The position numbers and the translations under genes were made by a program. Source: Candidatus Agrococcus pullicola (GTDB lineage Bacteria > Actinomycetota > Actinomycetes > Actinomycetales > Microbacteriaceae). Taken from it: a stretch of DNA of 10,576 bases. The stretch is taken from the NCBI GenBank assembly GCA_019115685.1, contig DXDC01000253.1:1-10576 (forward strand). The letters are read 5' to 3'. Shown here one piece after another: positions 5,028-10,576 of the stretch (positions are counted from its first letter, which is position 1; every line of letters begins with the position of its first letter). The notes under the pieces are model-generated. The model was not told where the DNA came from, did no database searches, and was given only the letters and a program-made list of their open reading frames with translations.

Positions 5028-6163
5028 TGCGCATCGATCGAGTGCGCCTGTACGAGCTGAGCCTGCCGCTCGTGCATAGCTTCGAGACGAGCTCGCACCG
5101 TAAGTCGGGGCTGACGCACATTCTCGTCGAACTCACCGACGCGGATGGTCGCGTCGGCTGGGGCGAGATCGCCTCGCCGACGCATCCGTACTTCAGCGCC
5201 GACACCGTCGAGACCGCGTGGGGCGTTGCGACGCGCTACCTTGCGCCGGCGTTGCTGTCGACGGAGGCGGACAGCCCAGCAGTGCTCGAACGGGCGTGGG
5301 CGCGCATCCGAGGGCACGAGTTCGCGAAGTCGGGCTACTCGATAGCCGCATGGGATCTCGCATCTCGCGCCCGCGGCGTTGCTCTCGCGGACGCGCTAGG
5401 GGGTGTGCGGTCGGAGGTTGTCGCCGGCGTCTCGCTCGGCATTGAAGCGACCGTCGACGAGCTGCTCGAGCAGGTGCAGCGACAGGTCGATGCGGGCTAT
5501 CGTCGCGTCAAACTGAAGATCGCTCCCGGCTGGGATGTCGAGCCCGTGCTGGCTGTGCGCGACGCCTTCCCCCGGCTCCTGCTGCACGTGGACGCGAATG
5601 CCGCCTTTCTGGCTGATGAAGCGAGCTTCACGATATTCGAAAGGCTCGATGCCGCCGAACTCACGATGTTCGAGCAGCCGTTCGCAGCTCGGGACTTCGT
5701 CGGCCACGCACGGCTCCAGCAGCGCGTCAGCACCCCGATCTGTCTCGACGAGTCGATCGTGGACGTCGACGACATCCACACGATGCTGCGGCTGGATGCC
5801 GGCCGTGTTGTCAACATCAAGGTTTCGAGGATGGGCGGGTTGACGGCAGCGAAGCTCGCTCACGACGCAGCGGTCGACGGTGGCATACCGGCCTGGTGCG
5901 GCGGCATGCACGAGTTCGGCATCGGCCGTGCGGCGAACGTGGCGATCTCGTCGCTGCCGGGGTTCACTCTCCCCTCCGATGTCTCCGGCTCCGACAAGTA
6001 CTACGCGGAAGACGTGATAGCGCCTGCGGTCATCGCGAACGACGGCGTCGTGCGGGTGCCAAACGGGCCCGGCATCGGTCACGAGGTGCGCGATGACTGG
6101 ATCCGCGCACACGCGGCAAGAACCCATGAACAGCATCGCGCGACGCAGGAGGCGACACGGTGA
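5027..6163 (+). CDS. Enolase-superfamily N-acylamino acid racemase-like enzyme (NSAR/OSBS group)
   Basis: The 378-residue protein has the capping domain (about 1-130) and TIM-like barrel of the muconate-lactonizing subgroup. The full acid-base and metal set is present: K162-L-K164, D189 and N191 (VDANAAF), E216 (FEQPF), D241 (LDES) and K265 (NIKVSRMGG). The segment CGGMHEFGIGRAANVAISSLPGFTLPSD (291-318) closely follows the CGGMxETGIGRA...SLPGFTLPGD block of o-succinylbenzoate synthases and N-succinylamino acid racemases. Dipeptide epimerases instead carry a DxD motif, which is absent. No menaquinone genes are nearby and a GNAT acyltransferase is, so racemisation of N-acyl-D-amino acids is favoured over OSB synthesis. 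Substitutions in otherwise conserved blocks (His-Glu-Phe for Leu/Ile-Glu-Thr; Val-Ser-Arg-Met for Pro-Gly-Arg-Val) suggest a different acyl or side-chain preference. The ATG at 5027 has GGGAG eight bases upstream and overlaps the SIS stop by one base. Confidence 0.87.
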   Translation: MRIDRVRLYELSLPLVHSFETSSHRKSGLTHILVELTDADGRVGWGEIASPTHPYFSADTVETAWGVATRYLAPALLSTEADSPAVLERAWARIRGHEFAKSGYSIAAWDLASRARGVALADALGGVRSEVVAGVSLGIEATVDELLEQVQRQVDAGYRRVKLKIAPGWDVEPVLAVRDAFPRLLLHVDANAAFLADEASFTIFERLDAAELTMFEQPFAARDFVGHARLQQRVSTPICLDESIVDVDDIHTMLRLDAGRVVNIKVSRMGGLTAAKLAHDAAVDGGIPAWCGGMHEFGIGRAANVAISSLPGFTLPSDVSGSDKYYAEDVIAPAVIANDGVVRVPNGPGIGHEVRDDWIRAHAARTHEQHRATQEATR

Positions 6164-7251
6164 TCCCCGTCATCGACGGCCACAACGATCTCGCGTGGGC
6201 GAGCCGCAAGCATCTCGGCTATTCGACCGAGGGCCTCGAGCGGCCGATCGACGCCCTGCACACGTCGATCGATCGCCTGCGCTCGGGCGGTGTCGGCGGA
6301 CAGTTCTGGTCGGTGTGGGTCGACTCGGTGCTGCAGGGAGCAGACCAGGTGACGGCGACACTGGAGCAAATCGACTTCGTGCACCGGTTCATCGATGCCT
6401 ACCCCGACGACCTGCGCTTCACGACGACCGCGTCGGACATCCGGAAAGCGATGCGCGAGGGAAAGATCGCCTCGCTCATCGGCGTCGAGGGAGGGGCGCA
6501 GATCGGCGCATCGCTCGCCGCGCTGCGCCAGTTCGCGAGACTCGGAGCCCGCTACATGACCCTGACCTGGTCGCGCACGACCGACTGGGCCGATTCGGCG
6601 ACCGACGACGCCAGACACGGCGGACTGAGCGACTTCGGCCACGAGGTCGTCCGCGAGATGAACCGTATCGGTATGCTCGTCGATCTCGCGCACGTGTCGC
6701 CCGACACGATGCGGGATGCGCTCGAAACGTCGACCCGGCCCGTCGTCGTGACGCACTCCTGCGCGCTCGCACTGTGCGACCATCCGCGCAACGTCCCCGA
6801 TGATGTCATCGAGTCGATCGGTCGTGGCGGTGGCGTCGTCATGGTCGCGTTCGTGCCGAGCTTCGTGTCCCAGGCACGCCGTGACTGGGTGCTGGCCGGA
6901 GCGGCAGGCGAAGCCCCCGACGTGACGGTCTCTGACGTCGCCGATCACATCGAGCACATCCGCGATGTCGCCGGAGTGCAGGCGGTCGGCATCGGCGCCG
7001 ACTACGACGGCACGGACGCGATGCCGTCGGGCCTGGAGAACGTCGCGGGGTATCCGCGCCTCCTGCGCGAACTGCGCGGACGTGGATGGTCTCAGAGCGA
7101 GCTCGCGCTGCTCGCGCACGAGAACATCCTGCGAACGCTCGAGGCATCCGACGACGACTACCGCGCATTCATGGCGGGATCACCGCCCGCTCCCCGCCCG
7201 GCCGCGCTGCTGCCGGCGATCGACACTGCAACGTTGAAGGAGACACCGTGA
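6160..7251 (+). CDS. M19-family dipeptidase (membrane/renal dipeptidase homologue)
   Basis: This 363-residue protein is a binuclear zinc amidohydrolase of family M19, which cleaves dipeptides, often with a D-residue on the C-terminal side; the mammalian member also opens some beta-lactams. The metal ligands are in place: H8-N-D10 (DGHNDLAW), bridging E110 (IGVEGGAQIG), H178 (DLAHVS) and H199 (VVTHS). The substrate-binding GIGADYDGT (278-286) matches the family's IGxDxDG. No signal peptide or GPI/membrane segment is visible, so it is probably cytoplasmic like other actinobacterial relatives. The GTG start at 6160 is supported by a perfect AGGAGG seven bases upstream and a GTGA overlap with the racemase stop. 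Within this cluster it could finish L,D- or D-dipeptides released by the other peptidases, or replace the missing N-acylamino acid deacylase. Confidence 0.92.
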   Translation: MIPVIDGHNDLAWASRKHLGYSTEGLERPIDALHTSIDRLRSGGVGGQFWSVWVDSVLQGADQVTATLEQIDFVHRFIDAYPDDLRFTTTASDIRKAMREGKIASLIGVEGGAQIGASLAALRQFARLGARYMTLTWSRTTDWADSATDDARHGGLSDFGHEVVREMNRIGMLVDLAHVSPDTMRDALETSTRPVVVTHSCALALCDHPRNVPDDVIESIGRGGGVVMVAFVPSFVSQARRDWVLAGAAGEAPDVTVSDVADHIEHIRDVAGVQAVGIGADYDGTDAMPSGLENVAGYPRLLRELRGRGWSQSELALLAHENILRTLEASDDDYRAFMAGSPPAPRPAALLPAIDTATLKETP

Positions 7252-7949
7252 CCAAGCCCCGCGTACTCGTCATCATCAATTGGGAGGGCGGCGGTCCGCG
7301 CCGGCTCGCGACCTGGCTGGAAGAAGAGGGCATCGAGCCCGTGGTCGTCGAGGGCAAGGACGGGCTGCCGAGTTCACTCGACGGCTTCGCGGGCATGGTG
7401 CTGCTAGGGGGCGGGCTCATGCCCGACGCCTTCGACAAGGCCCCTTGGTTGCGCCCGGAGCGCGAGCTCGCGCAGCAGGCCATCGACGCCGACTTCCCGA
7501 CCCTTGGCATCTGCCTGGGCGGTCAGCTCATCGCCGACGTCGCGGGAGGAGAGGTGCGTGAGAACTTCGGGCCGCCGGAGCGTGGCTCGTACATGATCAC
7601 GACGACGGATGCGGGGCTCGCCGACCCCGTGCTCGGGCAGCTGGGCAACGGCGCGCCGATGATTCAGAATCATCGGGACATGATCACCCGTCTCCCTGAC
7701 AGCGCTCAGCTGCTCGCCTCCAGCGAATTGATCGAGAACCAGGCGTTCCGGATCGGCAGGCACGTTCGCGGCCTGCAGTTCCACCCCGAATCGAGCGTCG
7801 AGAACATCAGGAACTGGAGCCCCGAACGACAGGCTGCCGCCGATGACTATCCCGCGATCCTCGCCCGCGCTGAAGAGAACGACGAAGCCAATACGAAGGC
7901 CGCGGAAGCCATGATCCGCGCGTTCGCAGCCGAGGTCCGGGGTGCCTGA
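7248..7949 (+). CDS. Class I glutamine amidotransferase-fold protein
   Basis: The 233-residue protein is a free-standing triad amidotransferase domain. The nucleophile elbow is LGICLGGQLIADVAGGEV with C89, and the partners are H179 and E181 in GLQFHPESS. This matches GuaA/PuuD-type domains. No synthetase or ligase partner is encoded nearby, so it may act as a stand-alone gamma-glutamyl or amide hydrolase rather than as an ammonia donor. Release of gamma-linked D-Glu from wall peptides is conceivable but unproven. The start is GTG at 7248 rather than the in-frame position at 7086, which lies deep inside the dipeptidase gene: GAAGGAG ends five bases upstream, the junction is a GTGA overlap, and the N-terminus then reads TKPRVLVIINWEGGGP as in the family. 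The last 45 residues are a charged helical tail. The 3' end overlaps the next gene by eight bases. Confidence 0.88.
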   Translation: MTKPRVLVIINWEGGGPRRLATWLEEEGIEPVVVEGKDGLPSSLDGFAGMVLLGGGLMPDAFDKAPWLRPERELAQQAIDADFPTLGICLGGQLIADVAGGEVRENFGPPERGSYMITTTDAGLADPVLGQLGNGAPMIQNHRDMITRLPDSAQLLASSELIENQAFRIGRHVRGLQFHPESSVENIRNWSPERQAAADDYPAILARAEENDEANTKAAEAMIRAFAAEVRGA

Positions 7950-9411
7950 CCCGCATCGTTCGGACGCCGCGCACGACTTCGAAACGCTGGCCCGGCGCGC
8001 GATGGCCAGGGCGCTGCCGACGGACGTGCGCGAGCGCGCCCGAGGCGGTGTCGCTGCCGTCAGCGACGGAGCGGGAAACGTTGTCGCGCATCCGTTCGGC
8101 GCGGCGCACGCGGAAACACCGGCGGATGCGGACACGGTGTTCCGCATCGCTTCGATGTCGAAGAGCTTTCTCGCGGCAGCGGTGCTCGCACTGCGCGACG
8201 AGGGTCGACTCGATCTTCGGGCGCCGATCCGCGACTACCTGCCGGAGGCGAGGCTGTTCTGGCAGGGGGAAGCCGTGGATGTCACGTGCGCCCAGCTGCT
8301 GTGCAACCGCTCGGGGATGCCAGAGGACAACGCGTGGGCCGATCGGCAGCTGGACCTCTCGCGCGATGCGCTGCAGGCATACGCCGCTGCGGGGTTGACG
8401 CTTTCGCTACCACCGGGGTCCGGTTACCAGTACTCGAATACCGGGATGGCGCTGGTCGGCGCCATCGTCGAGGCCGTGACGGGTCAGCCGATCGAACACG
8501 TCGTGCACGAACGCTTCCTCGAGCCGCTCGGGCTCGCGCACACCGCCTACACTGTCGCGGATCTCCCGAACGACACGCCTGTCGCCGAGGGGTACCGCAC
8601 CTTCGACGGCGGGCGAGAGTTCCGGCACGAACCATTCCTCAAGCACGGCGCCTTCGGCTGCATAGGAGGCATGCTCAGCACGGTCGGCGATATCGGCCGC
8701 TGGATGCGCTTCCTCGCTTCCGCGTTCACCGCCGAGCCCGAGCATCCCCACGTGCTTCGTCCGACGACCAGGCTCGAGATGCAGAGCGCCTTCACGCCCG
8801 CTCAAATCCCTGCTGAGCGCGCAGAGCAGCTCGAGTCGGCGGGGTACGGCTACGGCCTCGTGGTCGAGCAGGACCGTCGGTTCGGCCGGATTCTGCAGCA
8901 CGCCGGCGGCCTGCCGGGATGGTCGTCCCACATGCGCTGGCACGCCGCATCGGGTACCGGGGTCGTCGTGTTCGCCAATTCCGACAGCTTCGGTGCGGGA
9001 ACCCGCGCGACGGAGATTCTGCGCAGCGTGCTCAACGACACGAACGCCTCTTCTGCGCGCATCGATCCCTGGCCCGAGGCTCTGGACGCTGCGAAGCTGG
9101 TCGATGCGCTGATCCGCTCCGGCGGGTCACTCGCACGCCTCGGCGAATTCGCTGCGCCGAACCTCCTGCCGGATGTTCCCGCCGAAGTGCGCGACCGGCA
9201 GCTCGCAGAGCTCACGGATCGGTTCGGCGACCCGCTGGAGCAGCAAGAACCGTTGGAGCGACGAATCACATCGATGCCGAATGCCGCCGAACTGCAATGG
9301 GGCGTTGCCTGCGCATACGGCGACCTGGAGTGCTCGATCCGCCTCGTGGGCCTCCCGACTCCCGCGTTGCAGTCGCTGAAGATCGCCGTGGCCGGCTCGA
9401 CCAGCGATTAG
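7942..9411 (+). CDS. Class-C-like serine hydrolase (beta-lactamase / D-aminopeptidase family)
   Basis: The 489-residue protein carries the class C / family S12 signatures: S71-M-S-K74 in FRIASMSKSFLAAAVL, Y164-S-N166 in YQYSNTGMALVGAIVE, and H320-A-G322 in QHAGGLPGW in place of KTG. These are typical of esterases, D-aminopeptidases and DD-peptidases of this family rather than of true AmpC enzymes. The catalytic domain ends near residue 365. About 120 more residues form a C-terminal extension (lipocalin-like or unknown) that may cap the active site. There is no signal peptide, so a cytoplasmic location is likely, as for the rest of the cluster. The GTG at 7942 has GAGG six bases upstream and overlaps the previous gene by eight bases. 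It is the last gene of the plus-strand operon, and its TAG overlaps the stop of the convergent response regulator. Confidence 0.88.
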   Translation: MPDPHRSDAAHDFETLARRAMARALPTDVRERARGGVAAVSDGAGNVVAHPFGAAHAETPADADTVFRIASMSKSFLAAAVLALRDEGRLDLRAPIRDYLPEARLFWQGEAVDVTCAQLLCNRSGMPEDNAWADRQLDLSRDALQAYAAAGLTLSLPPGSGYQYSNTGMALVGAIVEAVTGQPIEHVVHERFLEPLGLAHTAYTVADLPNDTPVAEGYRTFDGGREFRHEPFLKHGAFGCIGGMLSTVGDIGRWMRFLASAFTAEPEHPHVLRPTTRLEMQSAFTPAQIPAERAEQLESAGYGYGLVVEQDRRFGRILQHAGGLPGWSSHMRWHAASGTGVVVFANSDSFGAGTRATEILRSVLNDTNASSARIDPWPEALDAAKLVDALIRSGGSLARLGEFAAPNLLPDVPAEVRDRQLAELTDRFGDPLEQQEPLERRITSMPNAAELQWGVACAYGDLECSIRLVGLPTPALQSLKIAVAGSTSD

Positions 9412-10022
9412 ATCCAACCCTTGTCGCTCGCCGTACGCGCTGCCTGCGCACGGTTCTCCGCGCCAGTTTTCCCGATCGCCGACGACAGGTGGTTGCGCAC
9501 GGTGCCCGGCGAGAGGAAGACCTCCGCTGCGATCTCGGCCACGGGCCTGCCGTCGGCCGAGAGGCGCAACACTTGCTGTTCGCGCTCGGAGAGCGGATTC
9601 TCTCCCTCGAACAGCGTCGCCTCCGCGAGCGCCGGGTCGACGACGTGCATCCCGCTGTGCACCCGCCTGACGGCGTCAGCGAGCCGATCGGGCGGAGCGT
9701 CCTTGACGACGAATCCGCTTGCGCCGGCATCCAGTGCGGCCTTCAGATAACCGGGCCTGGCGAATGTCGTAACGATCAGGATGCGGGTCTTCGCACTCGC
9801 CTCTCGTATCGCACGTGTGGCCTCCAGCCCGTCAACACCGGGCATCTGAATATCCATGAGGCACACGTGGGGCTGCAGCCGCTCAGCCTCGCGAATCGCG
9901 GCTGCACCGTCGGATGCCTCGCCGACGACCTCCAAGTCCGGCTCCAGATTCAGCAGTGCACCGAGCGCGCCCCTGACCATCGCCTGGTCGTCGGCGAGCA
10001 AGAGACGGATCGTGTCACTCAT
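9408..10022 (-). CDS. NarL/LuxR-family response regulator (DesR-like)
   Basis: The 204-residue protein has a receiver domain (about 4-120) with the acidic pair D11-D12, phospho-acceptor D57 (LMDIQMPG), T85 in VTTF and K107 in GFVVKDAP. A LuxR-type helix-turn-helix follows at about 140-200 (NPLSEREQQVLRLSADG, then VFLSPGTVRNHLSSAIGK). The wording of the receiver's C-terminal half and of the recognition helix resembles DesR-type regulators paired with HisKA_3 kinases. Its ATG lies four bases after the stop of the partner kinase gene, with GAGGTGG inside the kinase's last codons as the likely ribosome-binding site, so the two are one operon. The target genes are not evident; there is no lipid desaturase or ABC exporter in view. 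Its TAA overlaps the last cluster gene's stop. Confidence 0.93.
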   Translation of the reverse strand: MSDTIRLLLADDQAMVRGALGALLNLEPDLEVVGEASDGAAAIREAERLQPHVCLMDIQMPGVDGLEATRAIREASAKTRILIVTTFARPGYLKAALDAGASGFVVKDAPPDRLADAVRRVHSGMHVVDPALAEATLFEGENPLSEREQQVLRLSADGRPVAEIAAEVFLSPGTVRNHLSSAIGKTGAENRAQAARTASDKGWI

Positions 10023-10026
10023 ACCG

Positions 10027-10576
10027 TCACCACCTCACGCTCACTGCCGTGCCGCCATCGTCGCCGTCTTCGATGGCGAGGACGGCGCCCGATGCGGATG
10101 CCCGTTCGGCCATCCCTCGCAGCCCGTTACCGGTCGGCCCCTCGACGCCGCGGCCATCGTCGACGACCGTCAGGGTTCCCGGTTTCAACTCGATGCTCAC
10201 TCGCGTGGCTTCCGCATGGCGAAGAATGTTCGTAACAGCTTCGCGCAGTATCCAGCTCGCGCTCAGCGACTGCGCCGGCGACATCGCTTCGGGGGAGCCG
10301 ACGACGCGCAGCTCGACACCCGCGGACTCCAACGCGCTCCTGCTTGCTTCCAGTTGCTCATCCAGTTCGGAGGCGCGCAGCCCCGTGACCGTGCTGCGCA
10401 CACCCGCGATCGCTTCCGCCGTGAGCGACGAGATTGCTTCGAGCTCACGCTTCGTCGCGGCCGGGTCGCGGTCGACGAGTCGCCCGGCGAGCTCGGACTT
10501 CAGCTTGACGACCGTGAGCGTGTGTCCGATCAGATCGTGCACGTCGCGGGCGATGGCCTCGCGTTCGCGGCTGGTC
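10027..10576 (-). CDS. Two-component sensor histidine kinase, HisKA_3 type (partial, 5' end outside window)
   Basis: Only the C-terminal 182 residues or so are visible; the reading frame stays open through the window end. The first visible residues, TSREREAIARDVHDLIGHTL, are the HisKA_3 dimerisation/phosphotransfer helix with its phospho-accepting His in the DVHD motif. The GTG at 10542 is the Val codon within this motif and not a start. The HATPase_c domain follows, with the N-box LREAVTNILRHAEATRV, the G1-type VDDGRGVEG, and GNGLRGMAERASASG as the G2/ATP-lid region. The protein ends with DGGTAVSVRW. Full-length relatives have an N-terminal membrane sensor of several helices, which would lie beyond the window. 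It should autophosphorylate and pass the phosphate to D57 of the downstream regulator. Confidence 0.92.
   Translation of the reverse strand, partial: TSREREAIARDVHDLIGHTLTVVKLKSELAGRLVDRDPAATKRELEAISSLTAEAIAGVRSTVTGLRASELDEQLEASRSALESAGVELRVVGSPEAMSPAQSLSASWILREAVTNILRHAEATRVSIELKPGTLTVVDDGRGVEGPTGNGLRGMAERASASGAVLAIEDGDDGGTAVSVRW

Noticed and set aside
5396..6136. Minus-strand reading frame (246 codons) opposite the racemase
   Set aside because: It is an antisense shadow of the enolase-superfamily gene, whose catalytic residues are all intact on the plus strand.
5027..6163. MenC (o-succinylbenzoate synthase) or L-Ala-D/L-Glu epimerase
   Set aside because: No menaquinone genes are nearby, and the epimerase DxD motif is absent. 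The acyltransferase neighbour favours an N-acylamino acid racemase, although OSB synthase side activity is possible.
6079..7119. Long minus-strand reading frame (346 codons) opposite the dipeptidase
   Set aside because: It is the GC-rich mirror of the M19 gene, with a His/Arg/Asp-rich composition and no recognisable motif, while the plus strand has all M19 ligands.
8919..10235. Long plus-strand reading frame (438 codons) across the hydrolase end and the response regulator
   Set aside because: It spans two well-supported genes in other frames, is Arg-rich and has no domain signature.
10542..10576. GTG at 10542 as the start of the histidine kinase
   Set aside because: It is the Val codon inside the conserved DVHD phospho-acceptor motif, and the frame continues with family-like residues to the window end.

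Overview
The window is GC-rich, tightly packed bacterial chromosome. Codon use is high-GC throughout, start codons are often GTG, and there is a HAIR-type heat-shock operator and a DesK/DesR-style two-component pair. This suggests a high-GC actinomycete, probably in or near Microbacteriaceae; the genus is my inference only. I see no tRNA, rRNA, CRISPR array, insertion sequence or phage gene.

Left edge (1-739): a cluster of inverted repeats, dominated by a perfect 24-bp-arm palindrome that looks like a bidirectional terminator, lies just past the end of an hsp20 gene read on the minus strand. The hsp20 upstream region has a HAIR (HspR) operator next to an ECF-type GGAAC-N16-GTT promoter, plus a second perfect inverted repeat over the presumed -10/start region.

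Centre (740-9411): a divergent pair of operons shares a 244-bp intergenic region. The minus-strand arm reads an S66 LD-carboxypeptidase-family gene and then two tandem paralogous class-A-like serine hydrolases. The plus-strand arm reads a COG3375-type GNAT acyltransferase, a stand-alone RpiR-like SIS protein, an enolase-superfamily enzyme of the N-acylamino acid racemase / o-succinylbenzoate synthase type, an M19 dipeptidase, a class I glutamine amidotransferase-fold enzyme and a class-C-like serine hydrolase. Every junction within each arm overlaps by 1-8 bases, so the nine genes look like two translationally coupled halves of one system. The likely theme is cytoplasmic breakdown or stereo-inversion of peptides and amino acids containing D-residues, such as cell-wall fragments. 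An acyltransferase plus N-acylamino acid racemase pair recalls the known D-to-L conversion route that uses N-succinyl intermediates, but the usual M20 desuccinylase is absent and peptidases are present instead. Detoxification of peptide or beta-lactam-like antibiotics is an alternative. No protein has a visible secretion signal, and no transporter or DNA-binding regulator is encoded in the cluster.

Right edge (9408-10576): a NarL/LuxR-family response regulator and the C-terminal part of its HisKA_3-type histidine kinase are read on the minus strand. The regulator's stop codon overlaps that of the last cluster gene by four bases, tail to tail. The kinase runs off the window end.
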